A stretch of DNA of 64,000 bases from Eucalyptus grandis (lineage: Eukaryota > Streptophyta > Magnoliopsida > Myrtales > Myrtaceae): contig NC_052619.1 of the NCBI RefSeq assembly GCF_016545825.1, positions 38,593,682-38,657,681 on the forward strand, in the 5' to 3' direction. This document shows, one piece after another, positions 38,301 through 49,797 of the stretch (position 1 is the first letter of the stretch; every line of letters begins with the position of its first letter). A model generated the notes under the pieces. It worked only from the letters and a program-made list of their open reading frames with translations. It was not told where the DNA came from and ran no database searches. The translations under genes were made by a program, and so were the position numbers.

Positions 38301-41300
38301 TGTACGTGGTGTATGTTTTAGGTACAACAACCTGAGAAAAGCCTTTCATGATTAATAATTAAAAGATCGAACAAATTCACTAACATATTGTGTTAGTTAT
38401 ACTCTGGCCCTGTTATTTTTGCTTCCGAATATAATAGTATCTTTCAAAATTTTAAATGTTATACCACACTTTCACCACTGGCTTATACTTTCATAATAAT
38501 TGGGAGCAGTACCAAAAAGTTTTCCATGATATCAGACCAGAAATAACTGAGATCAAATCTTTCCGGGCCCCTTATTTGCCTCCCAAATTATATATTTCGA
38601 TGCTTTAGTCTTAGGCCAAAGTCCAGCATACCGTAAGAGGGAGGGAGAGTTTAGATATTTAAATCTAAAACTATGTCTTGATCTAACAGCTTAAACTTTT
38701 AGAGTAGATAGCGGTGTGGTCTTACATGATTTAACAGTTCCTCTAGGAGTAAATCCTAGCACCACTAACATATAATAGGACATATCTAAACGCCCTAAAC
38801 AAAACATTAAAAATACACAGTTCAAAAGCACTAGATAAGAATAACTAATTGAAAGCAAGTAAAAATAATGGATTATTAAAAATCACAGATTTTTAACCTT
38901 ATGGCTTAAGCAGTGGTATGAAAGAATTTTTTTTAACTCATAGTTCTTGTAGATGAATACGTCAATCAAGGAATTAATCTCACCTGTGGAAGGTCCTTCC
39001 TCATCATTTCAGCAAAACGTGTCCCATTTTCACCCTCGTTGACATAATCCAACTCTTCAAAAAAGCGGGCAGCCCATTCATCAACTAACCCCACCACATC
39101 TACAGAGATCTGGGATATGAAGAAATCACAAAAAGATTGAAGGCTATTAATTAGTTGCTGTAGCTATCGCATCCACACAAACAGTGACCTATAAAATACT
39201 ACCTGAGGAAACCTCCGAAGAACCAAACCCAAATTCCGTATGATAAACAAATCAACTGTCACAGTCTCAAGAACGAAAGGTCTCTGAACCTTAACTGCCA
39301 CTGGATCTCCATTTTCTTTTAACTTGCCCTTGTATACCTGTCCGAGAGATGCTGCCACAGATCTCAACAAGAAAAAATATCCACTTATGAGTACCAGTAA
39401 AATAAAGAGAGATGCTGTTAATAACAGATAATATTGACTAAACAATGTTGAAAGTAAATCATCGAGACTACCTGCGGCAATTGGAGAAGATGTGAGTTCA
39501 GAGTAAATCTCATGCCACGGTTGACCTAGCTCCTCCTCGATAAGTGCCATAGCTACATCATCAGGAAATGAAGGGACCTTCACATTTCAGCAGGCAGAAA
39601 TGACATCAGCGACCAACGAATGAATTACTTGCTTGAAATTTCCAGGAACACCACAATAAAATCATAAAAACAGTTGTGGAGGCATTGGTTTGAAGGGTAT
39701 GTGCAAACTAAAGAAAATGAAAAACATTGTTACACATAAAATAAAGCAAAGGAGGAGGAGATGTTTTACCTTATCACAGAGTTTCTGCAGCTCAATCATC
39801 GCAGCAGGTGAAAGAATGTCAGGCCGAATGCTCAATGCCTGACCAAGTTTTATGTAGGCTGGGCCCAAGGAAGTTACAATATCTCTCAACTCTATTGCCC
39901 TAGCAACTTCATTCTGATGATAAAGCATAAGAATCAAAGCAATTAGACACAATAAGAATTAAAAATATGCACGTTGACTTGGAAGTTGAATAAAGAAATA
40001 ATTTCTCAACTTTACACAAAACCACAACTGACTGACAAAGATTGAACCGTTAGGTTAACTGAGGCAAAGAGATGTAGAAATAATTTTCAATATGGAATAA
40101 GAAACTGGTGAAAAGATCAAAAGATAGACAATCGCAAGACATTAGTTTATTCCAGAGTCCTTAACTACTTATATTTAGCTTTTTGAGACTCCGTCGCTCA
40201 TCTATGACCAGAAGAAGGGAGAACTCATCTTTGAATCTCTACAACTATACTCTCTACCTTTAAAAAAGGATTTATTCCAAATAAATAGTTAAGTCAGCCA
40301 CAGGATGCACATACCAATGATTAAACACAATGAAAGAACGGAATAGCTATACCTCTTGAACTTTCTTATTTATCACGTCCCAGGCAATACGGGAGAGAAA
40401 CCCTCCGGCAACAGATAGTAACTGGACAGCACGTGTAGCAACAGCTCGTGGACGTTTTCCCCAGTAAGCAGAGATGGTAGCAGGATCATACACCAAGGGC
40501 AAAAACTCACTGCTCTCATCCACCTGTGAAGTATCGGCATTGATACGAGATAAAGAGATTTATGACCCGTTATGGATCTTTCAACAATCTAGCATCACTG
40601 TGTGCAATGCACAAGTAAATAATCAGAATAATAGATATTCCATCACAGAACTAAACAAACTCCAGAAGCATCAATGCTCTAGGCAACACAATCGGGTGAT
40701 TACGAATGCACATCAAGACACAGCATTCTCAGAACTTGCAGGCGTTTTACTAAGGCTCATCTCTTATCAGCAGAATTGGAGAGAGAGGACGTCATACCTC
40801 AACCAGACGAAGTTGAATATTGTTGTCTGCAAATTGCGCGTCCCTCAGATTCTGACCCCTCAAGCCTTGCATCAGTATTGCCACTTGCTCATTCTCCTCC
40901 ATCTGGGCCCTCACCCTCTTAATCTCCCGCGAGACATCTCCTATTCTCTGCAACCACACGAAATAAAGAAAAAACTCAAATTGACCGATCCACGAACGAT
41001 CAACTCAAGGAAATCGACGAAATAACTCCACTTCTCTCGAACTCATGAAAAAGTGCATACATAAGACATGAATTTTGTCCGATTTCTCGGAGGTGATCCT
41101 CAAAAAACCGAAATTTGTACGCACACGCAATTTCCAACGGCAGGAAAGGGAAATTAGAGAAAGCGGAGGAGAATGCGACGCGATCATTTTGCGTTCATGA
41201 CCAGCTCATTCGACTCTTCATCTGCAAATAAGCGACCACAACGACGACGCATTCATCGAACTCCTCAAAAACCTGGTTAGCAGACATGGAATCAGAGGAA

Positions 41301-41418
41301 GGATAGAGCAACCGGCGTCCCATTTACTCCGGAAGCGCGAAGCTCACCGTGGAAACGCCGTTGACGGGCTTGGATTGCAGAGGCCGCGACGACGACGACG
41401 ACGAACCGTTCAAGGTGC

Positions 41419-41450
<32 letters not shown>

Positions 41451-41617
41451 TTGGGCGGTCCGGTCCGGCCCGGCTTAGGATCCGCGGCCACAGCGAGGAC
41501 CGGCTTGGCCCGCGATCTCCGGAGCTCGAACCGGCCCGGCGGCGAGACGTGGGCGGGGAAGTTGCAACGGAGGGGCTCCACTCCGCCGCAGCACACGAGC
41601 TGCGACACCGCCTCCAT
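32334..41617 (-). CDS. ABC1K6: ABC1 atypical protein kinase, ABC1K6-like, plastid-targeted
   Basis: Thirteen exons on the minus strand: 41617-41348, 40947-40798, 40523-40353, 39913-39770, 39577-39472, 39351-39203, 39109-38984, 38331-38188, 36341-36254, 35645-35272, 34952-34629, 33747-33517, 32468-32334. All junctions are GT-AG and in phase, giving 803 residues. The N-terminus is Ser/Arg/Pro-rich (PPPPPP at ~61-66) and fits a chloroplast transit peptide. ABC1 hallmarks: the KxGQ motif at 219 ([13 protein letters not shown]), the Ala-rich loop at 278-281 (PIAAASLGQ), Lys301 (VAVKVQRP), HADPHPGN at 428-435 and the DFG aspartate at 448. Length and the C-terminal extension ending in [11 protein letters not shown] point to Arabidopsis ABC1K6 (At3g24190) rather than the shorter ABC1K3 or K5. 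Plant ABC1Ks of this group sit on plastoglobules and affect prenyl-lipid metabolism; the substrate is unknown. It appears intact. Confidence 0.93.
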
Positions 41618-41930
41618 TGCCGGAGCTCTAGAGAGAGAAAGAGAGAGAGAGAGGGAGTGCTTGTGGAGGTGGAGAGCAAAGCGAGAAGTTGGGTGGTTTT
41701 GCAGCGCGGGGGTTTTGTTTGTAGTGGGGACGAAGGGCTGGCCGGTGGGCGAACACGTGGCGCCATTGGAGCGAAGGGAATGGCATACGTTCACCTTTTC
41801 CTTTGGGGGCTTATTTATTTTATCAGCGTGATTTTACAAGGTGATTTGTTTATTGTTTTCCGTTTATGGTGGCTGGGCACCGGGAAGGAGGTTGATCATT
41901 GACTTTCCAGATGGAAAATTACATGTTTGG
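41618..41930 (-). promoter_or_regulatory. 5' leader and proximal promoter of the ABC1 kinase gene
   Basis: Just upstream of the start codon (plus-strand 41629-41653) is a GA/CT repeat that would be a CT-rich leader in the transcript, common in plant genes for plastid proteins. A CACGTG lies at about 41753-41758. No clear TATA box was seen. Confidence 0.45.
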
Positions 41931-43445
41931 CCCTAAACTTATAGTGTCAATTTAAATTCTAAACTTTTCAATTTAATTAAAGTAATTCTAAGTGTTTTTG
42001 CAAAATTTTCAATATAATCCTTGTGATTGCGATCAATTGGTATTGTCTAATTTGTTAACGTGATGGTTCAGTTACTGTCGATCATCCTATATAATACAAT
42101 CGACGATTTTAAGTGTAATGAAATAACGTGGTTAGGCATTTTTTTCCCTTCTTTTTTGTTTTTATTTCTTTTTAATGTACTTTTTTCCTAAGATTTTCTA
42201 TTCATCGTCCGTGGCAGCTCAATTTCGTTATGAGATTACTGAACCATCATGACAATCTCACTAGGGTTGTAAGACCTTCCGATGACGCCAACCACTTCTA
42301 ATCTAGACCTGATGGCAAGCTGACGAACCTCCAGATACGGAAGCTCTGCCCGTGGCCATTGAATTCATCGAGATCGATGGGTACAAGTTCAGCGGCCACG
42401 GAGGAGTAAACGTTCACCTTTACGTCATGCAGATTGGCGCCATTCTACTCTATTGCTAAAAAAGTAAAAACCCAAATCAATCAAGTAATTGAAATTGCGG
42501 TGCAAGTAAGAACGCACTTAAGGATAATTAAAAGAGTACGATAAAAAAAACCTACACAATTCTAAGAAAAAGAAAAAAAAGAGAAAGAAAAATCTGTAAC
42601 TCGTCGGGTGTTTATACATCACCAAAACAACCTGGGACATCTTTGTGTTCGTGCAGGTTTATGCCATGCCTGCTAAAGTAAGGAGTAGTTTTCCTTGTTG
42701 TTTTCCATCCATAGGGAGGTTTAACCTGGTGATGCTTACAATTTTCAACAAAAGGTACAACTTATTCGTTACTTACAAGATTATAGTATTAATTTGGTTC
42801 GTCAAACAATAGTTAACCCACTATTTTTCATCCAAAGTGAGGTTTTGTCTGTCAATAGTTATCCAACCCTCGTTGAGCTTGGAAGCTTTTTAAAATTATC
42901 CATGTAAATGTTGACCATACCATGAGAATAGCCAACATCCATGTTAGCAATTTCCAGGTAAAATTTGCCGAATAGACTTAATTAACAAAACATGAAAATG
43001 TTTATAACTCAATTAGCAAAATCGAAAATTTTAAAACTAAATTGGTTGAAGTATAATTTGGTTTAGAACTTTTTGGACGATTTTTCCAGTTTGCATGTAA
43101 TGATATATGTAGGGAATCAAATTTGTGCGTGCACCTAATTCACACACATGTTATTTCCTAGCTACTTAAGCTAATTTTATAGTTGCAAAACACAAACCTT
43201 TGATGAATATAATGATTTTGTTTTTTTATGAATATAATACTTGACCTGCAGAATTGTTCAGGTCAATTGATTCAGTGGGCATGGAAAGATGACAAATATT
43301 CTGTGTTATCTGGTTTTTGTAGAAAAGAGGGAAAAAAAGCTATTATAATCCAAGTGAAACAGTCTTTAGCTCGGTAAAATTAATTTCTTCCTACTTTTCA
43401 TTCGATTACAATCGTAATGAAGCACGACCCGCTAAAATTATATCA
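41931..43445. other. Intergenic DNA with remnants of foldback-type repeats
   Basis: Sequence at 41935-42090 uses the 'CCCTAAACTTATAGTGTCAATTT' style of the foldback families, and 42950-43080 looks like a matching inverted end ('GGTTTAGAACTTTTTGGACGA'). No gene was recognised between them. Confidence 0.4.
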
Positions 43446-43449
43446 TTAA

Positions 43450-43664
43450 ACACTTTGGTTGAGTTTATTTGAAAATATTTTTCAAAAAATATTGCTTATA
43501 TCACTTATAAAAATGAATAAATGAAAAATATTTTCATTGCTCACGAAATTAGTTAGGTATAAATTGTTGCCAATAACGAAAATATTTTCATTTGATTTAA
43601 ATGATAAAACCAATCATTTTTCCAAAAACATTTTCCATTTTTTTTTTTAAACAAACACACTCTT
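43450..43664. mobile_element. Short Tourist-like MITE, relative of the one at 3172
   Basis: An A+T-rich block contains 'TATAAATTGTTGCCAATAACG' and ends in 'AAACAAACACACTC', corresponding to parts of the 3172-3417 element. The ends are approximate. Confidence 0.5.
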
Positions 43665-43733
43665 CAATTCGTTTTGAACAAACCCCACAACAAGACACAA
43701 ATTATTTTCTAGATCAAACCCAATAAGCATTTA

Positions 43734-44739
43734 GGCTCTATTTGTCACTTATAGAAAAATATTTTATGATTTTTCGGTATTTCTTTCATGGAAAATGAAC
43801 TAGTTAAGGAAATATTTTCTGCTATTGGAAAAAACACCTTCAAAAGTGGGGAAAATATTTTCTAATATTCAAAAGTGAAAGACATTTTTCATAACTTGTT
43901 CCACCTTATCTTCTTTTACCAAATACATTTTCATTTTATTCTTATGTTTTTCTTTCCTTTTTCTTTTTTTTTTTAAAAACAAATCGAGTTTTTAATTTTT
44001 CCTTTTGTTTTTCTTTTCTTTCATCCCTTTTCTTCTTCTTCCTTGGCCTTGGTCGGTTGCTGACGATGGCGACAACGGCCGGCCATCGGCCATAGGCCAA
44101 CCTTAGCCTTGCCATAGGCCGGAGAGGGCAAGGCTTGAGCTTGCCTAGTTCGGCGAAGCTCAAGCTCGCTTGTCATCTTGATGGAGCTTTAGTGAGTTCA
44201 AGGCTTTTGGTTGTCGCCGACTGCCAGCCTCCTAGCTTACCCTCATGGTCGCCGATCCGTAGCAAGGCTAGAGGCTAGAGAGCTCAAGCCTTGCTCAAGG
44301 CCAAATCGAGCTCATCGGCCTTGGCGGCGCTTATGGTCACCCAATCCATTGATCTGCGTCTTGGTTGGTCGCTAGGCAATTGGCCATCCTCAAGGCATCA
44401 CAGTGGAGGATGGAGAAGGAACAAGGAGGAAGGAAAAGAAAAGGAAAGAAAAAAGAAAAAGAAAAATATTAAGTTGATTGTTTAAAATAAAAATAATTAA
44501 AATTTAATTTTTTAAAAGATATATAAAAATAAAATAAAAATTAAATATTTTTTGTCAATAAGAAAATTTTGGTATTTTTTTTTTTTCTAAAAATCAAATT
44601 AGATAACGAACAGTGGAAAATATTTTCCACTCTTTTCAAGTTTTAGTTGAATGCCAGAGAATATAATCATTTTCTTGAAAAATAGCTTCCTAAAAAATAT
44701 TTTTCAAAACGTGATATTTTCTATGAAATAAACGGATTC
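43734..44739. mobile_element. TIR element with moderately GC-rich core
   Basis: The termini GGCTCTATTTGTCACTTATAGAAAA and (inverted) GAATCCGTTTATTTCATAGAAAA pair imperfectly. The flanks TTA (left) and TTG (right) are close to a 3 bp duplication. The core (44040-44400) carries degraded versions of the GC cassette: 'GGCCATAGGCCAACC', 'GGCAAGGCTTGAGC', 'GAGCTCAAGC'. No coding capacity. Confidence 0.6.
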
Positions 44740-44751
44740 TTGGTGTGTCGC

Positions 44752-45057
44752 TTAATCAAATTTAACCTTCAGCATTTGGATGAGACTATCCATGCTCGGC
44801 TCGGCCACAGCCGCAGACTGCTCTGCCTTCTCTACGGAGTCGCAGAAGCCCCCGTGGATGTTGCCCCCCTCTGTTGTGTGTAGCCAAGAGAGGGAAACAA
44901 GTGGGGCAAGCACTCGTGCTCAATGGTCCGGATGGCTTGGCAATAGCTCAGCCCCAAGTGAGGCTCCCCGTTGAGGAAGAACGTGCCAGTGCAGGACTGG
45001 AGCCAAAACTTCGTATCCCAACAGTGGTCAACTGGCTTTGGCCATGAGGTTTGTTCT
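44752..45057 (-). pseudogene. EC1-like (ECA1 / prolamin-like) small secreted protein pseudogene
   Basis: On the minus strand one frame reads DHCWDTKFWLQSCTGTFF, LNGEPHLGLSYCQAIRTIEH, ECLPHLFPSLGYTQQ. A second frame continues GGNIHGGFCDSVEKAEQSAA to a stop at 44754-44752. This is the prolamin-like (DUF1278) pattern of egg-cell-secreted EC1 proteins: CW...SC...FFLNG...LG..CC.AI..I...CWP.ML.SLG.T..EG.ILRGFCD. Damage: a 1 nt shift at the G run near 44867, an upstream stop at about 45058, no signal peptide, 'YC' for the conserved CC, and a ~4-residue gap after SCTG. EC1 proteins act at gamete fusion; this copy should be inactive. Confidence 0.75.
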
Positions 45058-45205
45058 TAGGAGGCTAAGTATCGAGGGTAGGATTCAATTGGAGACTGGA
45101 GGCATTTTCAAACACCTAAAATTAAATTAGGTGTAACTAATGGGTCCATTTCTCATCTGTGAAGAACATTGATATGGATAAATTAGCAGCAAAGCCGTCA
45201 TCAAT

Positions 45206-45293
45206 CCGACCTTAGCTCAGTTGGCAGAGCGGAGGACTGTAGTGGATATCACAGCTAATCCTTAGGTCGCTGGTTCGAATCCGGCAGGTCGGA
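45206..45293 (+). tRNA. tRNA-Tyr (GTA) with intron
   Basis: The acceptor stem CCGACCT (45206-45212) pairs with AGGTCGG (45286-45292), discriminator A at 45293. The D arm is TAGCTCAGTTGGCAGAGC and the T arm GCTGGTTCGAATCCGGC. The anticodon GTA is at 45239-45241. A 15 nt intron (about 45243-45257) follows the base 3' of the anticodon, as in plant nuclear tRNA-Tyr genes. CCA is not encoded. A T-rich run (TTTTTT at 45302-45307) ends the transcript. Confidence 0.96.
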
Positions 45294-46060
45294 TGTTCTC
45301 CTTTTTTCCTTGGTCTCTCTCCCTTTTTATTTTTATTTCCACCTTTTTGGATGTGGAAAAGCTTAAAAGTGGTTTTTATGTGGTAACTAATAACTATTAT
45401 AAAATTGATAATCTAACATATTAACTCATGTTGATTATCATGTCTTGTTTGAAGTGCAGGCTTAGGTTTGGAATAGCTTTTACTTTCTACTTGATCAAAT
45501 ATGGTAACTCATACACTTTGATTTTCTTTTTGTTATAGAAACCGAAACTCCTGAAATTTTCACAATGATCAAATGTTGACCGTAAATTCACATATAATTT
45601 TCCTCATTAAATCTAAACAATATTTTAAATTTTGACAGGAAATTAAAAAAATATATTTTTTTGCATTCGATTAAGTTTTGAAAACCCGAGTAGATAGAAC
45701 TCAAATCAAAGTAGATCTGGAAATAATCACAACATAGAACAAGATAATAGTGAGAACAATGAGGAAAATCAATGTTAAAACGACAATTATACTTCAATTG
45801 GCAGTAATATTTATTTTGTAATAATGCATTTTGCTAATATATTTCTATTAAATGATTCAATATAATTTGCTGTACAACTATACTGATCTTGTATAGAGGA
45901 CACAACTTTCACATAACCGGCCGGGCATTCGTATTCTGACCTTGCACACATCTCCCAGCGCACCATGGAAACTAGTCATGCCCGTGCCTAATTTTCTTTT
46001 ATCTTTTTAGCCACGATGGTTATTTGATTGAACTGTTTGTATAATTTAACAAATAAAAAT
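45294..46060. other. A+T-rich intergenic DNA
   Basis: No gene was recognised. Confidence 0.5.
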
Positions 46061-46065
46061 TGTAG

Positions 46066-48146
46066 ATGGATCATATTCTTGATAAAAGCAAAATAGCGAT
46101 TATATGTGAATCCACGAACAATATTATTCAAATTACACTCAAAATACTAATTCATGCATTGCAATTACGTAAATGTGTGGTGGAGCATCTCGTGGAAGGC
46201 TTTGGGAGACTAGCAATATTAAGCGACAATACAATGGACGAAACAAGGCCATGCCTTGTCAAGATCTACAAAATCTGATATTTGTTATCACTTTATATTC
46301 TTTACGTGATGCTTTTTATCACTTTTTAATTATGACAAAATGGGGAAAAGAATATAAATATGCATATGTGTTGATATTAGTTATTGAGCTGCGATTATCT
46401 TTACATATATAATTATATGCTCAATCTATTTGCTATCTTCTGTTATATTTTGATTTGAATTAAATTATTCTTAATATTGCCCTGATGTATTAAAAGTGTG
46501 ATTACACATTTGCATATTTAGATATTATTTTGTCATCATAAAAAATGGGGAGATTGCTCTATTATGGAAATCCCTTATGATGTTTTGAATATGGAAAAAT
46601 AAATCAAAGGCTATTAACATGTTTAATATTTGAGTAACGGACTATATATATGATAAAACATGTAAATAATATTGTTGAAATCTATACTTGGAAGAACCAG
46701 AAGACAGAAAGCTGAACTTATTCAGACTGTATCTAGATCTTAAGGCTAAATATGTTTAGAAGCAGATTATGGCTGCGTTTGGTTCAACTTTGAAGCTGGC
46801 TTTCAGCTTTCAACTTGCCTTCAAAATGCTGAATGCTGAAATTATTTTTTCCCTTCCAAAACTACCCTCATTAATTCTTCATATTTTGGATTTTGCCCTA
46901 ATTATTATTATTTTTTAATTGAAAAAGGAGGTAGCCCTTTGCCAGTCTGGCGAAGGGCTATAGTCGCCGGTGAGCCAGATATGGCGTCGACAGTTGGGTC
47001 GCGCAACCCTTGTTGGTCGGGCGACCTCAACCGATGGCCGCGAGCGCTAGGTCTGGCTCGCCGACGTCTATAGCCCTTCGCCGATCTAGTGAAGGGTTTA
47101 GTTCAATTTTCCAAAAAATACACACACACACACACACACACATTATACCCATTAAAGCCCATTGCAAAAGTTTTTTTTTTTTGCCAAACACACATTCAAC
47201 TCAAAATCCATTTGCAAATTTTTTTTACCAAATACAATTGCATTTCCCAAGTAGCTTTGGGCTTTCAACATTTGCATTGGACTCGAAGCTCTTTGCAAAT
47301 GCTGAACCAAACGCAGCCTATGTTCAGACTTACGTCCAGATTAAAAAGTTTACTTCAGATGGAAGATACTCAGACTTCAGACAAAATACTTTCAGACTTT
47401 ACATTAAGAACGAGACACAAGTCCAGTTAGTGACAATGTCCAGAACGACATAAGTTCAAAACGTAGTAGATTTAGAACGAAGTATGTTCAAAACGAGACA
47501 ACTCGACAGAACATAACACAAACCCCAAACATATAACGGCTAGTGATTTGGTTTGGATTCTACATCAAGATAAATTTGATTGACTCAATCTAATTGATTG
47601 ACAATTGGATCTTGAAGACAATAACTTTCAAAATGAAAAAGCTTTACTTATAGAAACCGAGATTCTATTTGTATGGGCGATTAGAATCAATTTGAGATTC
47701 TACTTCTGTCACTCAACGGCTATTAAATCTTCTTGATACAAATCTGTTATGGGTAGATTGGAAAACGATCTTCTAGATACTGTCCAACAACTAGTTTGGA
47801 AGTAGATGAGTATTTAAGGAAACTAATGACCGATGAGCAAGTAAGAGACGAAACGTAAAATTTATAATTCCAAAGTTTAAGCGAACTTCGATCATACACT
47901 TATTTTGGTGAGCTTAAACGTTACCAAAAGCGTGACTAAGTGAGATAGTGTGATCTACCACTAAGTGTTTGAATCTCTTGTTAATCAAATAGTGGAATCC
48001 AACCAAAAGGTTGTTAGCGTGGGAGAGTAGACGTAGGTTTGGTCTAAGCTGAACCACTATAAATTTCATGTGCAGCATTCTTTTACCTTAACTCTCCTTA
48101 TTTAAATTTGTTGCACACTTACACATCGCATAACAGATTCTCAACA
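46066..48146 (+). mobile_element. Remnant of a SIRE/Maximus-like Ty1/copia element: pol end and 3' LTR
   Basis: The frame at 46066-46278 includes KIAIICESTNNIIQITLK, which resembles the copia RNase H segment (CDNTSAINITKNP...HSRTKHI). A polypurine-like tract (AAAAAATGGGGAGA, about 46540-46553) is followed by a probable LTR. The LTR may start at TG 46555, or at the TGTTGA at 46673, which would pair with TCAACA at 48141-48146. The downstream text 'AACCACTATAAATTTCATG' and 'GTTGTTAGCGTGGGAGAGTA' is typical of this group's LTRs. A MITE (46771-47318) is nested in it. Everything is frameshifted and dead. A related inverted fragment lies at 59.4-59.9 kb. Confidence 0.65.
46771..47318. mobile_element. 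Tourist-like MITE nested in the copia LTR (548 bp)
   Basis: The termini GGCTGCGTTTGGTTCA are a perfect 16 bp inverted repeat, flanked by TAT on both sides (46768-46770 and 47319-47321). Subterminal 'GCTTTCAGCTTTCAAC' and 'GGGCTTTCAACATTTGC' extend the pairing. The core at 46930-47090 is G+C-rich and inverted (GGCGAAGGGCTATAG against CTATAGCCCTTCGCC) with GGTCGC/GGGCGACC motifs. A (CA)n run lies at 47120-47142. Confidence 0.9.
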
Positions 48147-48825
48147 TCTATCAGAAATCTAGTGACTCGCTTATCAAACTCCGATCCTTAGTTAGACTTT
48201 GTTCACAACTTATTTGATTATGCATTTATTTGTCAAGATTTTTTTTTGAACACCTATTCATCTCCTTCTAGGTATTCATACTAGCATTTTCATGCTCGAC
48301 TTTCCTAAGAAGACAAAGAAAAGAGATTTGAGAGAGAGAGAGAGGTCGTAGTGATTTTGTCCTTCTTACTAGAGATTGACTATTTTGAACTCAGTATTTA
48401 CTTTTTCTTTTTGAAATTATTTTCTAATAAACATTTAATTGGGCAAGACCACAAGCCATGTCATCGGACTTTGTTACTTAAATGATCATTTTTTTACAAC
48501 TGAATTTTAACCACATAACTTACTAGAAGAAATTGAGGATTGAAACATCCAACGTGGATTTTGACTAATTCCAGGACAGTGTTTAGTTATACGCCACACT
48601 ATGCGGAGGGAGAATAATCTAACTTTATGAATGTCACTTTTATTTGAATTAGATCTAAATGGAGTATTGGAAATGGATTATATGGAACTGAACCGAGTGA
48701 AAATAGATTCGGTTTAATTGGCATGAACTGATTGAATATCTGTGATTATTAACTGTGAACAATCACATTCTGACCAAAAAAAAAAAAAAACTGTGAACAA
48801 CCACATAACGGAGAAAATTGTTCAA
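48147..48825. other. Intergenic DNA downstream of the SPH gene
   Basis: 48147-48600 has no gene. 48625-48825 is the duplicated 3' flank of the SPH gene, matching 51025-51230 ('TTTGAATTAGATCTAAAT', 'GGAAATGGATTA'). Confidence 0.55.
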
Positions 48826-49341
48826 TTAAGTATTATTCTCATGTAATAATTCCTCAACAAGAAATCTTCTATGCCATGGATCTTGGTAAAGGAGTCTTGA
48901 TGACTCCGGCTTCCAACCAAGGCAGATGTCATATTTGCCATCATTAGTGTTGAATAAACATGGACCATCTGGTTGGACGCTCCATAAACAGAAGTGTCGG
49001 CATCGTTTTGCTTCTAAAGCTCTGCGTTGTCTATAAACATCAAAGTGATGAAAGTTACCCGGCCACTGAAAGCTGCAATAAAAGAGAGTGACGCTTACGA
49101 ACGCGTTGGGTCGAAATCTAAAGGACCAAGACACGCCAGGAGCAAGTGTTTGGAAGCCGAGATCGTCATCCTTGGATCTGCAGTGGATTGTGAGGCTCAC
49201 CCCTCCGGGCAAATTGTTAGTGATGTTAACTTGAACTTTGTCTTTCCTAAAGAAACCATCAGGTTCGGCAGCTTCACACACAAAGCAAAACAAAACAAGG
49301 GAAGCCAAGGACACCAAAATGAGCCTTGTTGGTTTTCCCAT
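48826..49341 (-). CDS. Plant self-incompatibility S1 (S-protein homologue, SPH) family secreted protein
   Basis: A single-exon minus-strand gene of 171 residues. Residues 1-24 (RLILVSLASLVLFCFVCEA) form a signal peptide. The mature part has the S1 fold markers: VQVNITNNL (possible N-glycosylation at Asn39), LTIHCRSKDDDLG around Cys54, FRFRPN, LFYCSFQW around Cys89, then Cys114, Cys118 and Cys128 and the DICLGW tail with Cys140. The family includes the Papaver stigmatic S-determinant; most plant members are of unknown function, secreted and often expressed in floral or vascular tissue. At 171 residues it carries an extra ~25-residue C-terminal tail (SSRLLYQDPWHRRFLVEELL). A TATA box precedes it. 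A broken tandem copy lies at 51242-51714. Confidence 0.93.
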   Translation of the reverse strand: MGKPTRLILVSLASLVLFCFVCEAAEPDGFFRKDKVQVNITNNLPGGVSLTIHCRSKDDDLGFQTLAPGVSWSFRFRPNAFVSVTLFYCSFQWPGNFHHFDVYRQRRALEAKRCRHFCLWSVQPDGPCLFNTNDGKYDICLGWKPESSRLLYQDPWHRRFLVEELLHENNT

Positions 49342-49400
49342 CTTTCAAGCCCGGCCTTCGTTTGATAGAATAGTGACAAAAGAGTCTTGGCAATCAGCTC

Positions 49401-49408
49401 TATTTATA
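49401..49408 (-). promoter_or_regulatory. TATA box of the SPH gene
   Basis: TATAAATA on the minus strand, 60 bp upstream of the start codon, implies a very short leader. Confidence 0.65.
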
Positions 49409-49797
49409 GTACGAAGATGATGCTTGTTTTATAAACTGAGAGCTGAATCAGAAATTATCTGGGGGACTATTTCAACCCCTCATTGTTTACTAGGTTGACA
49501 AAATTGGCCTGACAACTAAATCTTACATAAAACGAAAAACGAAGAAAGAAAGTAAATAAATTTGGGGCTGTCATATTGGAATTGAATGATTGAGGGCAAT
49601 TTTGTCTCTTCAGTGAAAATATAGTGAATTAGTCATACAGAGTGAAAACAGATGTCCTCAAATATTTTGTCTCCAATTAAGCAGATCCATGAGTACAAAG
49701 CAGTATAATAAAGTCTTTGCCATTTGTTTTCCTTTTTGATCTAAGATTGATTGAGGAACCCAGTATTTTATAATTGGATAGATTCTATGCGGAAAAA

